In this document: piece by piece, positions 47,801 to 59,951 of the stretch | How positions within the stretch are numbered: the stretch's first letter is position 1 | Layout of the letters: the number at the start of each line of letters is the position of its first letter | Assembly (NCBI GenBank): GCA_027946365.1 | Contig: JAPEUQ010000019.1 | Span: forward strand, 62,001 to 126,000 | Direction of reading: 5' to 3' | Length of the DNA stretch: 64,000 bases | Origin: Kalmusia sp. IMI 367209 | Taxonomy: Eukaryota > Ascomycota > Dothideomycetes > Pleosporales > Didymosphaeriaceae | Translations under genes and position numbers: made by a program | The notes under the pieces: model-generated | Database searches by the model: none | Told to the model about the DNA's origin: nothing | Seen by the model: the letters and a program-made list of their open reading frames with translations, nothing else

Positions 47801-50800
47801 CGAGCATAACGCCGCGATTGATCATGCATTCCTTATAAATTTCGCCAATAGTATCGGCTTGAGAGGTGCTGAGTCTCAGGGCCCTTGAAAATGGCATATG
47901 GTAAATGCGTCGGTTCAACAGCCCGCCGAGCTTAGAGACTAGCATTTGGAACATCTGTCGTGACTGCGGCTTCGCAACAATAACTCTGACCAGTCTTTTT
48001 TTGCGAATAGTTAGTATGCGCAAGGATACCAAATGCGGATGCGATCACTTACAATTTGCCTTGAGCCAGAAACGCCGCAATAATTTGAACGATGACGGAG
48101 GACTTTCCCTCTCCCATGTTGAGTTGCATAACAGAATTTGCGTCATTCGGTGGGCATCTCATTTGCTTTGCAACCTCTTCCTGCACTTCCCGAACCATGA
48201 GACCACTTTCAGCTTCGAGCAGTAATGTTTCAGGAAAGTCCATTGGTGACCAATTCTGATGTCCACGATTGCGCAACTCTTCTGCAAGCTCGAGTGGATG
48301 AGAAGAGAGCGCCACAAGTCTCCGGGCGCGGTGAAGCTCAGTGACGGCAACACCGTAGCTAATGACTACTGCTTTCCAGTCCTGAGTTAGGGAATCGAAG
48401 CGGTCTCGGTTCAATTGACGAAGCCAGAACGTTGGTGAGATGCGAGGCGATTGGCTTACCAGAACCGCAACCTCATCGCTAGATTGGATAAATTCACGTA
48501 GGAGGGAGTTGATATCATTAAAAAATTGTCGACAGTCACCTAGGTATGTCTCCAGCAGCTTGACGAGCTTGCCGTTCGATATATCCGCACGAACTTGTAA
48601 TTTCGCTTCCTGTAGTATAAGGGAATCACAACTGTCTTGTAGATCCAGGACGTAGTCCTTCTCGCGCGAAGACTCGGCACCTAGGCTTAGCTTTCTACAT
48701 AGCAAAGTGAGTCGACCTTTTGCTTGGTTGCTATCTTCATTTATCGTTTGCTGCTCTGTGGGAATATGAAGAGGCGTCGGCGACACCGGCCAACACGAGT
48801 CGGTAGAACTCAGGGCTGATTCTACTGTTAGTGTATATATGATATAATAGCAATGACATGCCGGTGATTTGTGTCACCAGTAGAGCTGGAAGAGAGAATA
48901 ACGTATCCTGGGTGTCGACAGTATACTGTGCTTGGGTGAACTTACAAATTGAAGGCAAAACCGGCGCTTTTAGATTAAAAACATCATTGATACCATAGAA
49001 GGAGGATCCACTAATCCCTTCATTATCGCTGTGGACGTTGACGACATGGTTGTCTTTCGTCTCTACGTAGACGACGCTCTGACGTGCCAAAGCATATGAG
49101 ACTTTCTCGATATATTGATAAAAGCAACGGTTGTCATACCAGGTTTTGAACATGCGATTAACCTTAGACATAGCACTCGAAATGTCTAAATATGTCTCCG
49201 CAGATTGGTTGTGTGGTGTTGTCGGTACCGCACAGGACCGTTGGGCATAGAGTTCGCATGCGAAGACCTTAGCCGCCTTGCTCTGATTACTCTCAAAAGC
49301 ATTCTTCCTTCTGAAGTTCCATTGCCGATGCGACTCTCCGAGCAGCTGTGGTAGATCATACTCCGGGCAAGCTCGGAATGGTTGATATACCTGTACTAGA
49401 TCCTGAATTACAGACAAACTAGGAGAGTCTCCTTCTGCCAAGTCAAATTTGGTAATTAAAGGAATCTCGATTAATGCTAGGTCACAACAATTGTAGAACG
49501 CTGCCAAAGCTTGGATGATATCCATGTCCGCAGATCTCGCAAATGCAGCCGTTGACAGCCAGATCATCAGATCGAATTTGTTGAAACGATGAGGCGATGT
49601 TGTAAGCAGTGAGTGTAGGTCGCACCACATATCTGGAAGGAAGGAAGATGGCTTCGCGAGCCATGAAGCATCGTACCGCAGCTTAAGAGGCTCCAATTTT
49701 CTGTTAGGGCCTTCAACTGAAGCATCGTGCAGGTGATCGGATCGAAGGGAGTTTTGAAGATGTTGCACGTTGATAGACGAATGTAGAGTAGGCTGATTCC
49801 GATGAATCAATTCAGCGGCAATAAAACAGCGTCTTCCTCGTTCCAGGTCGGCCACTCTAGCTCTGGCTTCGTAGTCTCGATCAAATTCATATGTATGGTG
49901 CTCTGCTCCAAAGCCATCGACACGAAAGTTTGATGTCCTTATCATGTCTCTTTCAAGTAGATAGGGCTTCACAAAGACAAGCTTTGGAGGCTCAACATAG
50001 ACATCATTCGGCTGCAGTATTTTCATTTTTCGCGCTATACCAAATATTTTGTCTACCGCCGTATAAAATTCAGGGTTCTGGGACATGAACGATAGGCTTT
50101 CGTCCCAATGTACTTGCTGCATGACCTGCATATGGGTAGGGTAAAAATCTCTCCCTGGCGTCAAGTGAGCAATACGCTTAAGGATATCCGTGTTGGACAC
50201 CGTAAGCACGTCAAAAGACGATACTCCTCCTGACCGTAAGATCGATAATGCAGCTTCGGTCCCAGTATGACCAGTGAGGGCATCTGGGAGGCACTGAGAA
50301 CTAAGCGCGTGGATATAGCAAAGGAAGAGCTTACTCTGAAGACTTCCATTGTCGATCAGTCGGCCTAGTATCTCATCCACTTGATATGCGTGGGTCGTCA
50401 AAGCCGTATCCAGGTCAATATAAACGGAGACATGACCTGTGGTCGTAGTCGTATATTCAACAGTACCTTCTGGTATCAGAATTAAGCGATCTTCAAATGC
50501 TCGCTCGTGCTTCAAAATCAGTCTATTGACGAGTCCAGACAAGGTCCCAATACGCTGGTCGCTATCGATGATCATTCCATGATACTGATGCGAGTAAATT
50601 TTAGATTCGCCAGGAGTGTAATGGAAGCCTAATCGTCGCCGTGGAAGCTCTACCAAGACGACGGAGGAATCGTCGAACAAAACATGAATATGCGAATGAA
50701 GCTCTAAAGGTGAAAGCATGTTCGATATCATGCTACCAGTATTGCTGACGGGGCCAACTAGAGATTTCTGTCCATTCACGAGGCGCCAACTAGTTCCACA

Positions 50801-53800
50801 TCTCTTGAGACGCCATAGTCTACTTGTTGAAGCCCAGGGATCCTCTTGGGGGCGAAATTCGATTTCTTCAGTGTTGTAGTTATACCAGTGAAAGTAGTCA
50901 TTAACGAACATAGTAGGAAGTCGATCCTTGAATACGCTGGAGGGCACAAGGTCAAATTTCGCTTTGTCTCGGGCGGCTACTATAAGCATAGTTGAGCCTT
51001 CCATTCCGAAACTGAGATTGTAACACCAATCGGGGTGAAAAGGGCGTTTTGCAGAGAAATCCATGCCGGGTTCATTGGTGGGCATCACCTCTATCGGCGA
51101 CTTGTCAAAAAGCGAAGCATACAAGTGGTGCTCCATGTATTGCTGCGGCAGCCGAGATAGGGGTAAACCGTTCACCAAAAGCTCAGCTGTAAGAAGGTTG
51201 AAATGAACAGCTAGTGTGCCACATTTGACATGTATCCAGTGGTGCCAGGGATTCTCAAGTACGTTCCAGCGGTTAGTAGGGCGAAAGGCCGCCCATGATG
51301 CCACCACAGCTTCGTTGATACCTTCTTGTAAAGTGTCAGACGATATGTTTCTGGCAAGCACCGTAAATGCTCGAAAGAGCAAGAATCGCCACGATTGCAG
51401 CATAGCACGATGGAGGTACTCATGCTCCGTAGACGTGATATCCTTGTTCTCCTGCACCACAATCGAAGTCTGGATCAATACTGAAACTGCAGAGGGAGCA
51501 TCAAGGATAACTCCTAGCCAGACTCCGTCAGTATCGAATGTACTTGCGCATAGGAGGCCAATCTCGGTAAGTCTAGAAGAAATTTCCTTCCGCTGCGAGT
51601 CATTTGTAGCTGCAGGGAGCCTTTTCTTCAGATGATTCAGCCATTTCAGCGATATTTGACGAGCTTCTTGAAGCAACTCTAGGCATTTTACAGCAATTCG
51701 TTCAGATATGCTGATGCTAAGCATTCGCAACGTTAGCTGTACAAGACTTGCGACCGCTCTCCAGGTCTCCCAATTTTCGCTTATCCGCCCAAGCGCGACC
51801 TCGATCCGACCCGTGAGGGCCTGACAGAATGGCTCACTGGTAAGGATCTCATGTGCAGTACGATCTACACTGCTGTTGCTTGACAGTGGGCCTGCGCGAT
51901 GAAGAGTCTGCAGAAACAAGCACTGTGTCTCGACCTTTGCAAGGTCGACGGCTGGCATCGCAAGTTGCACGAGAATGTTTAGATATTGGATCCTGTACCC
52001 AATCGAAAGCGATCCGAAGGCTTTGTATTCGTTCAAAGAGAAGTGCGAAGGGCAATTTGATAAATTCGCAATGACCTGGTTCGGGGTTATGTCGTTCGAA
52101 GCGGTCGGTACTTGTAGATAGATTTGAAGTTGCGATGAACGAGTTGGGAGTATGTATGTGCACTTCTTCGATACTTGTTGGGTTGAGCGCAGGACATCGG
52201 TGAAGACGTTATCCAAGCTGTCGAAATATTCATATCGGAGTGCATTATCGACACAGATGTCTTGCTCTCGTAGGAATGCAATATCTTGCTTGACTCGGTA
52301 GTGGCTCCCTGAGACCGGTTTGTCCTCGGAAACAAGGTTGATGCGTTGATCCAACGGGGAGGTCCAGAAGTGACTCAAGCCATCTTGGCCGCTGAGATTG
52401 TAACTCGCTCTCGGTCCTCGATTAGCAGTGTGAATGAAGCCTAGCACTTCAGTTACCAGGAACATCGTTGCGTCGCGCCAGTGACTGTAGGTCTTTGGGA
52501 TTTGTAGTTCGAAAACTGTCGCTTTTGCAATTGCTTCGTTTGAACTGAGTGGCCATTCATGGACCTGGATTTGAAGCTCTTCAGCACGAGACTGCAAGCT
52601 GCATTTCGTGCACCAAGGTGCATGTTCAGTGCTCGTTGATCCGAAGTATCTATTGTAGACTTCTTGGTAGTCGCAGCTACGCTTATCAGAATCAGCTTTC
52701 AGATCGTGATACAGTTGTTTCTGTTTAGCCAGTTCGTTGCACTTCTGCTGACGCATCATCGCTGCATGCTGCTCGATATCTGAACGCAACCTTTGATGTT
52801 CTGGGGATTTATCAAAATATTTAACCGCGAAAGAGGATGAAAGACCAAAGTCGCGGTAGAGCGATGGAGCATTGGCACTCGCATTGTCTCGTCGGGATTG
52901 CAGATAGGCCTCGGCGGTAAGTAGCCGCTTCAACTGACTCTTGAAAGGCAGAGAAAGCGCCTGGAATGAGGACAGCTCTACTTCCGGATCGAAGTCGTGT
53001 AGCAACGGATACATATTACAAGCGCACTTGTCACATGCGATCCATAGCTCCACGACGGTGAGGTACATGATCGAGAGGCTGCTTGGTATGTCGCTTACAG
53101 CGCTGTACGCCGAAATGCCGCATTGAAAGTACTCTTTGAGAAGCCGCCGTAGCTGTTCGCATGTGGTACTATTCGAGATGTGTCGCTCAAGCCAAGAGGA
53201 GAGGTGATCTTCGATCCACTTCTCGACTGTCGCCAAGTACAAGTACGTATATTCTCCTGACCCACTGAAGTTGGTGGGTAGTTCATGCTCCGAAAATACC
53301 AGACATTTCGAAGTGGGATGAAAATCCGAAATCTCAGACTGGCGTTTCCTACGAAATATCTTTGCAATGAATTCATCTACTTGCGGTAGATGGATGTCAA
53401 GATCGTTGCGGGGTTGAAGACTGGCGAGTAGAGCCATGTCTATATTATTATCCACGCTATTTGTAAGGCGTTCAATCCTAGCCACCATAGATGATTGTGT
53501 GTCTCCTAGAATTTTCAGGGCAGATTTGGTGTAGAGCTCAATGAAGCACTCAGAAGTCAGCTTCCTCAACTTCTGTAGGCGACCGGTCAATTTGGCAGAA
53601 ATGACGTAGAACACGTCGGTCCCTAGAAAGTTTTGTAAGACGTTAGCAGGCTCTTCATATGGGTCAATGCTGCTGGGCCGACATCAAAGTCTGCCTTACT
53701 TCTTGACCTCTTGAACGCATCAGAGCGCGCTTGACGAACGGTTTTCCGAAGTTCGACGGGCTCCTTGATGCGGGAGTCGCCTCACGTACCTATTGACTTG

Positions 53801-54854
53801 TGGTGTTCTCTCGCACTTTGGAGTACTCTCGCTAACAGATTAATCATGACAGCTTTGTACACTTTTGCAGATGAGACACGAGTGAACTGAAGCTGCATGG
53901 TTGTGCGAAGAAGGAGCCACAGGGGAGATCTTCTCCACGGCAGCAAGCTATAGTTCCATAGAACATCTTCGCGAGTGTTTTTCCGAACCCCTTGCACATC
54001 AGTTGGCTGACCAATAACGGAGAGGAAATGCATGAAGAAATCAGTGATCAAGCCAGGGTGGGTAGTATCGCGGGTCTCATCGTGGTCTTTCTTGTTCTTG
54101 CGGGTCTGGGGTTGGAAGCCCGGAACCTCTTCGCAGCACATCTTCCCAAGAGTGTGTGATAATGACTCAATGAGACCGGTTTCTTGGAATCGTTGAAGGG
54201 AAATTTGACAAGCATAAGTCGGAAAGGAGCGCTTGAGTCGACCTTTTGTTCTCATCACGGTATCATTCGGCGGTGACAGTTCGAAGACTTCGAAGACAAC
54301 ATCGGCTCCAGCTTCTTCTTTACTGATGATCACCGCGGCATTTTGTGCCTTTATCTCTAGAGGCACGGCCCCGGAGGTCTCAGCCATTGCAAGGCCGCGG
54401 AGCAAGTCCGCTAGTTGGGAGTCGCTAATGAATCCTGAGGCATTGCGAACGCGACGTAAGTTGCCAACTGTAGAAGCTACGAGGTCTATTTGACTATGAA
54501 GTAGTAATACAGATTAGCAGGTGTCCTAATATTATCAATTATGATCAAAGTTCAATTCTTGTCAAGGTACTCTCGAGAGCCTACAGTGAGTGAAGAATGA
54601 GTACAAAGATGGTCTGAAATGCTCTCGAAAACCTTCGATAAGATCACTCAAAACTTGCGAGATGTGCGTCCATACCTGACTATATGTGATTCCTCGTTTT
54701 GTATATCATTGCGGAGTGTCTGGAGGGATTCTGATACCATGTTAAGCATGGCGTTCTCATGATCTACCTTCCAGTCGTCCTCCTGTGGTAATTTTGGAGG
54801 CAGTATGATATGGTGAATGAGATAGAGTGTCGCCTCAAGGCTGAACGAAGGCAT
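44818..54854 (-). CDS. Giant DUF3638/DUF3645 protein with helicase-like ATP-binding region, six exons
   Basis: Exons are 54854-54676, 54493-53790, 53622-48946, 48824-48053, 47994-47621 and 47489-44818. All five junction phases agree and give about 3125 aa; exon 4 could instead start at 48815. The N-terminus MPSFSLEATLYLIHHIILPP matches these giant fungal proteins. DUF3638 is seen as MQLNMGEGKSSVIVQIIAAF (Walker A-like GEGKSS near 48097-48117), VRVIVAKPQSRQMFQMLVSK and VQPEHILSFKLMGIECLL. DUF3645 is seen as KRWRVNYGIDPTRTPETKLA and EFSHPDVVITLTSFTYYYSG. A later block LDQAHTRGTDLKMPKHYRAA, ACMRMRKLGKGQSVIFCIPE resembles helicase motifs V and VI. The function is unknown; the pattern suggests a nucleic-acid- or protein-remodelling ATPase. 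It is convergent with the NLR gene. No frame break was found. Confidence 0.88.
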
Positions 54855-56869
54855 AACGACAATAAAAGGCTTCCCCAGCCTTCCTTTGGATTGATGGCGG
54901 AATGATAACCCAGCTTTGAGTGAATGTGATCTTGTACTCTATTTCAATGGAGCGTGACAATGGTTAAATAGTGGTATTGGAAGTGCCTATCTAGGAGTGC
55001 TGGAAAAGATAAGGCAAATCAAACGTGCAAACATCGGTAGCGCAAACACACTAGTAATAGAGCAAAACACAAGACAAAGCAATTGGCATTTGTTCACTTC
55101 CGAGGTCTAATCAGCGTTTGCTACGTGTTCCAATTTCCGGTCCCTGAGAATGAGTGTGGTTTCACAGCATCTCCCCAGCGAAGAGGGCGAGGGAGCCGCT
55201 GCGTATCTCACAAGTAGCTTCATGACCGGACTCAAATTCGAAGTCTCCTCTTTGGTCAATGCAAGTCAAAGCGATGTCGTTTCGAAGATTTTGGTCTCAT
55301 GAGTGAGCTATCTCTATCATTTCCCCTTTTGCGCTTGTTTCCTTTGATTATGGTTGCGAGCATTCGACACAGAGGATTTTCTTATCAACAGCGGAATGTT
55401 CTTGGTTACATTAGGCAGTAAGGAGAGTATCTGCGTTATCGGCAGTTGTTATCCATAGCCACATAGCGTACCTTTACAGCCTAGCTTATGCAGCTTCACG
55501 ATAAGGTACACCTCAACAACCCAAGAGCACGGGACTGAGGTTGCACCTTCTTGCTGTGAGATTAAGTACGACCTCAGTTGTATTGGTTGACAAGCCCGAG
55601 CCAGAACTGCGGGCGAGAAGCAAGTCACCAACGATTGCAAACATTGGCGGACTCTCGCGACTGTCGAACCAGTGCAGCTTTAAGGGCTGGTGACCAGTTG
55701 GCCCGTAAACCTCAGCACAACCTCTTCTTTCTCAAGCTGAATCCCTTGCTACGTCGCTTCCGAAAGAGGGGATGAGAGTGCACTAGATCATCGTGTCAGT
55801 GGGGAAAGCGAGGTGACTCACTCCCGTCGAACTGTGTTCGGTATGGAGACGATGCCGTGCAGGCGTGTACTGTTGGAAGCATCTCCAAAACCCTCTTCAT
55901 ACCCTCGCGGCGCCTGAGCGGACATGGCCTCCGTCTCAGCTAGATTGACTTTGTTTTTGTAGAGGATGCCTAGGTTATTACCTATATAGAGTGTCGATGT
56001 ATGCTCTAGTCATGTGCCTCACCAGTTTCTTACAGCGCTTGAGTGCATATAGTCTTCACCTTAGTTAGCTTGCCTTGGTCTACGTAATGCATGCTTAATA
56101 TAATGTTTATGCCTTACCGCATGATGAAGGAGTCGCTGCGAAAAGAGCCATTGTCTATCCATATCCGCATAGGGAACTTGGGATACTACGTAAGTGAGGG
56201 CTAGCCATGCTAGGCTATCATCCTACTCGCTATTTAAAATAGACACTATCTGGGTGTATACAGCTATGCACTCCATACCTATGAACCTAGATATATATAT
56301 ACCTATACATTCTCAATAAGCTAGACTATACTCGCATAGTAGTCGAATTACCTGATAAAAGTTTAGTTCGTCTTAAGTAAACTATTATGCCTCTCTAGAC
56401 ATTTCCTACTCCTAAGTAATTCATGGCGCTCGAGATGATTGCTTAAGACGTCTCCTTGTACCTCTCGTCCGAGTACGGGCCCGTAGCTGAAGCTTGTCGC
56501 CAATCATTCGATTTATTGTACAAATAGGAGTTCTCCTCGCATCTGGAGGCTTTTGGTCGTTATTGGAATATCCCGATGCGCCGAAACAATATGCTCTGGA
56601 ATACAAGGGCCATGTTCACGTTCACGACGCACCTCAGTACGGCAACAATGACAATTGCTAATATCCCTTCGAACGATGCTGTTATCGGATCAAAGTTCGG
56701 GTCTTTGGCAAGTGTGGTGTTGTGGGGCCGACTCGGCTGTGAGGCTGGGAAGACACAGCACGTCATTGCCATTTGCGATGATGTTCTAAGCCCGCGCAAT
56801 AGAAGGCGCAGCGCTAGACTGTGATGGTAGATTGCTCAAGCTCGTCTGCTGGAGAAGACGCGCTAGGTA
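54855..56869. other. Gene-poor, partly TpA-rich stretch
   Basis: About 2 kb without a supported gene. The part at 55970-56440 is rich in TA steps and poor in long open frames, as in mutated (RIP-like) repeat DNA. Short frames on both strands at 56560-56824 have no recognisable family. Confidence 0.4.
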
Positions 56870-57973
56870 CTATCCTTGATCAGCATGCCTCGTCTTGTGG
56901 CTGCCACCAAGCACGAAACAGCCTCCGCCCTCCATTCTGGCGCTGAGGTAACACAATCCCTCGGTTTCAAGCCCGACGTACCCCTCGCGTTCCCACCCCG
57001 TGCCCACGGCCGACCACCACGGAAATATCAACCCTTGCCTCACCAGCTCTGCGCGCATGTATAGCAGCGTGCCCCCGACGCTATCCAAAGGCACAAGATC
57101 TTCGTTGCTTGTGTCCTTCATCAACTCCGGCACCCACGTCTTGCTGTGTTCCAGCTTATCCTGCAGCGCGACTCTGTCTGTCGCATTTGCCGCGTCCAAC
57201 TCAGCCGGCGCAACCTTCCACGCGTTCATGTCGTAATTGTACAGCGTGTCGCGCTCGCAGCGCGCCGTCAGGATGCCGACATCTGCGCGCGATTCGGCGT
57301 GCTTCAGCATCGTCTGCACGATGCCCTCGGAGAACTCGACAACGTCTGCATCCACCCAAAAGATATGCGACTCGTCCTGCAGCGCACCGTTCATGAGGTA
57401 ATTGCGCAGGCGGGCCAGCAGAGCGCGGCGCTCATCTTGGATGTCGGGTTTGTGTCGATCGCCGTACTCGAAGGAACTACCCGTGTCGTTTCGTTGCAGA
57501 ATCGTGACTCTGCCCAAAGGAACGCCTTCGGTGGCCTTCTGGATCGCCTTGAATTCGTCGGCAGAAGCTGTCAGGATGCCCACAGCGACATTGGGCAGAG
57601 CAAGCTTCGTGCTGGCAAGCAGATCGAGGAAGTCGTAGACGGAGCGCTGCGTGGAGTGGTAGTCGTGGGACCAAGAACCAGCGTCACGGGTGAGGACAAG
57701 GACGAGGGTCGAGGGGGTGTGGGCGGGGTTGCGGCGCGTGAAGCGGACAGTACCGTCGGGGAGTGTGGCCTCAGAGACGTCTGCCTTTAGATCCCCTGAG
57801 CCCTTGAGAGGCGCAGCGACGTCTTCATTGTAGGAAGACGGACCGGATATGCATGACCAGAAGGAGCGACAGTTAAATGAGCGACGGCGCGGCTCGAAGA
57901 GCAGCGGTAGGGAGATGAGCACGAGAACGACTGGCACAACGAGACACAGCCGGAGAAGGGTCCGGTTGATCAT
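56870..57973 (-). CDS. Anp1/Mnn9-family mannosyltransferase (GT62), type II membrane protein
   Basis: The start at 57973 gives 367 aa with a short cytosolic tail and one signal-anchor helix (LLRLCLVVPVVLVLISLPLL, residues 5-24), the normal layout of Golgi glycosyltransferases. An upstream in-frame ATG at 58147 would add 58 residues and remains possible. The catalytic domain reads LVLVLTRDAGSW, NVAVGILTASADEFKA, RALLARLRNYLMNGAL, IFWVDADVVEF (DAD metal site at 57344-57352), VGILTARCERDTLYNYD and PLDSVGGTLLYMRAELVRQG, as in Anp1/Van1/Mnn9 proteins. Members extend alpha-1,6-mannan backbones on N-glycans in the Golgi mannan polymerase complex. It is divergent from a CAP59-type transferase, with which it may share control. 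Confidence 0.88.
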   Translation of the reverse strand: MINRTLLRLCLVVPVVLVLISLPLLFEPRRRSFNCRSFWSCISGPSSYNEDVAAPLKGSGDLKADVSEATLPDGTVRFTRRNPAHTPSTLVLVLTRDAGSWSHDYHSTQRSVYDFLDLLASTKLALPNVAVGILTASADEFKAIQKATEGVPLGRVTILQRNDTGSSFEYGDRHKPDIQDERRALLARLRNYLMNGALQDESHIFWVDADVVEFSEGIVQTMLKHAESRADVGILTARCERDTLYNYDMNAWKVAPAELDAANATDRVALQDKLEHSKTWVPELMKDTSNEDLVPLDSVGGTLLYMRAELVRQGLIFPWWSAVGTGWEREGYVGLETEGLCYLSARMEGGGCFVLGGSHKTRHADQG

Positions 57974-58502
57974 GCTACGAGATGCATCTACGGTAGGAGA
58001 GAAGCCCGTACCGTGGGTGACACGTTGTTTGGCTGGAAAACGACGAATTCGCAGAAGCTGGTTGTAGAAGTAAGCCTTCACAGAGACGCGGCGAAGCCAC
58101 TCAATCTTACACGCGCGATCCCACGCCTTGCCCCATTGCGAAGGCATCAACCGACAGTACTGCGCTAAATGGTCAGGTAAGCGTTCGCCCTGCACTCGTG
58201 CGGACGTCAAGGCTGATCCTCCTTTTGGGCTGGCGAATAAGCGTGCCCATTATGCGCACTGGGCCCCTCTGGCCTGTACTTCGTGCTCGGACTAGACAGG
58301 CAGGGATGTCGACCGAGCCAAACGGTCTTAATCGCGCATCACGACCGTAGTTCTGGAGCAGGCTGGAACGGGCACCAGGGCTGAGTGTAGCCGTTGGCTT
58401 CCCCGTGTGGCAGGGCAACTCCGGTCCCAGGGACGCTGCCCGGACGCTATCTTCTACTTTATTTTCTCCCCACTTCCCTCTTCTGTATGCCGTCCGCCTC
58501 TG
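57974..58502. promoter_or_regulatory. Shared upstream region of the two divergent glycosyltransferase genes
   Basis: About 530 bp separate the chosen start codons, less if the upstream ATG at 58147 is used. The stretch should carry both promoters. No TATA box stands out. Confidence 0.5.
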
Positions 58503-59951
58503 ATGTTGCGACTTGTGCAAAAGGCGCACAACAAGTTCGTGCCCACAGACTTCTCAAATAGCAGGTTCAATCGTCTGATTCTGCTCATCGCCACCACCGT
58601 TACATTCCTCCTTGCCCTTTCTTTCCTAGTTGTCCAACGCGAGCATGTGCGCCACCGCTTCCACATATCGCGGCCTGCAGAGGATCACGGACCGAAGCAA
58701 TGGTGCCCCCCGGAGAGCTTCTCAAACGAAACCATGGTTCCCATCGTGGAAGACATTTCCCATCAGATAAACACGTCGTCGAAATTGCCCCCTTCGGTAC
58801 TTCCGCCTAGGAAAGGTGACAAGCAACGCCTACTAGAGGCGCGGAAATTCGTCAAAGCCATCCTAGACCCAGACAACAAAGAGTTTCGCAGATACGACTG
58901 TCTTTCGCTTACACCTACAACCAAAAGTCGCTATGCTTACCTACGAAAACCCTCAGCGACTAGTGGCGCTATACGCCCCAAATACTTCTTTGCCCTTGAT
59001 CTATACCAGATCGCTGACGTCTTGCCTCAACTGCTTGGATCACTTATAGAAGCAATCAAGTTTCTTGGTCCACACAACTGCGTTCTCTCGATAGTCGAGG
59101 GCCGCTCCACAGATGGCACCTACGAGATATTGCGAGAGTTAGGAAAAGAGTTCGAGGCCCTCGGGCTGCGTTACTTTCTCCAAACTTCCGATCTCCATCC
59201 CCAGATGAATGGCGACCGCATCGTCCTCCTCTCCGAACTACGCAATCTCGCCCTTCGAGACATCTACGAACAACCGCAGAGCTACGCACCAGACACTACC
59301 ATTATCTTCTCGAACGACATCTGGCTGTGCACAGAAGACGTTCTCGAGCTCGTGCACCAGCACTTTACGCAAGAATCGTACATGACGTGCGCAATGGACT
59401 GGAACTTGAACCCGGGGGGCCACCCGCGGTACTACGACGCGTGGGTCGGACGCTCTATGACGGGTAACTCGTACTACAAAAACTTCTTCGAGCAGGAGAA
59501 GGGCATGTTCTGGGACGACCGACCCACAAATAAGCGCTTCGAGAGCTGGCAGCCAGTGCAGGTGTTCGCGTGCTGGAACGGAATCACGGCGCTGACAGCG
59601 CAGCCCTTCATGAACGGCACGATTCGCTTCCGCGGCGTCGAGTACGATAAGGAAGAGTGCTTCCAGGGCGAGCCAGGACTGTTGGCCAAGGATCTGTGGT
59701 TCAATGGGTACGGGCGCATCGCCGTCGTGCCGACAATCAACACGGCGTATTACTACGACCACATGGAGATTGTGAGGAGGGAGAAGGGGTCGGTGTCGGA
59801 GCACTTGTGCCACAGCGACGTGGAGAAGATTGTGTGGAAGACGGAGCCGCCGAAGAAGGTCAAGTGCAAGCCTTCGTGGGAACACAAGGATACATGGGTC
59901 CCTTGGGATCAGGGCCTGCGCGTTTGCGACCCAGAATCCACCAAATGCTGA
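58503..59951 (+). CDS. CAP59/CMT1-type alpha-1,3-mannosyltransferase (GT69)
   Basis: The ATG at 58503 gives 482 aa; the frame is open upstream only from a GTG at 58407. One signal-anchor helix lies at residues 25-45 (LILLIATTVTFLLALSFLVV). The luminal domain shows the CAP59_mtransfer pattern: YFFALDLYQIADVLPQLLGS, GPHNCVLSIVEGRSTDGTYE, GDRIVLLSELRNLALRDI, IIFSNDIWLCTEDVLELV, MTCAMDWNLNPGGHPRYYD, FACWNGITALTAQPF and EECFQGEPGLLAKDLWFNGY. Family members include the Cryptococcus capsule proteins Cap59 and Cmt1; in ascomycetes they are thought to add mannose to cell-wall or lipid-linked glycans. The single exon is intact. Its pairing with a GT62 gene suggests a common wall-glycan role. Confidence 0.92.
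   Translation: MLRLVQKAHNKFVPTDFSNSRFNRLILLIATTVTFLLALSFLVVQREHVRHRFHISRPAEDHGPKQWCPPESFSNETMVPIVEDISHQINTSSKLPPSVLPPRKGDKQRLLEARKFVKAILDPDNKEFRRYDCLSLTPTTKSRYAYLRKPSATSGAIRPKYFFALDLYQIADVLPQLLGSLIEAIKFLGPHNCVLSIVEGRSTDGTYEILRELGKEFEALGLRYFLQTSDLHPQMNGDRIVLLSELRNLALRDIYEQPQSYAPDTTIIFSNDIWLCTEDVLELVHQHFTQESYMTCAMDWNLNPGGHPRYYDAWVGRSMTGNSYYKNFFEQEKGMFWDDRPTNKRFESWQPVQVFACWNGITALTAQPFMNGTIRFRGVEYDKEECFQGEPGLLAKDLWFNGYGRIAVVPTINTAYYYDHMEIVRREKGSVSEHLCHSDVEKIVWKTEPPKKVKCKPSWEHKDTWVPWDQGLRVCDPESTKC

Noticed and set aside
55560..55920. Possible 5S rRNA or other RNA gene in the GC-richer patch
   Set aside because: The sequence does not fit the conserved 5S boxes or tRNA A/B boxes on reading.
56995..57790. 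Long plus-strand frames opposite the Anp1-type gene
   Set aside because: Arg/Ser/Ala-rich low-complexity translations typical of the complement of GC-rich coding sequence.
59238..59885. 215-codon minus-strand frame opposite the CAP59-type gene
   Set aside because: Antisense of a well-conserved glycosyltransferase; composition is shadow-like.
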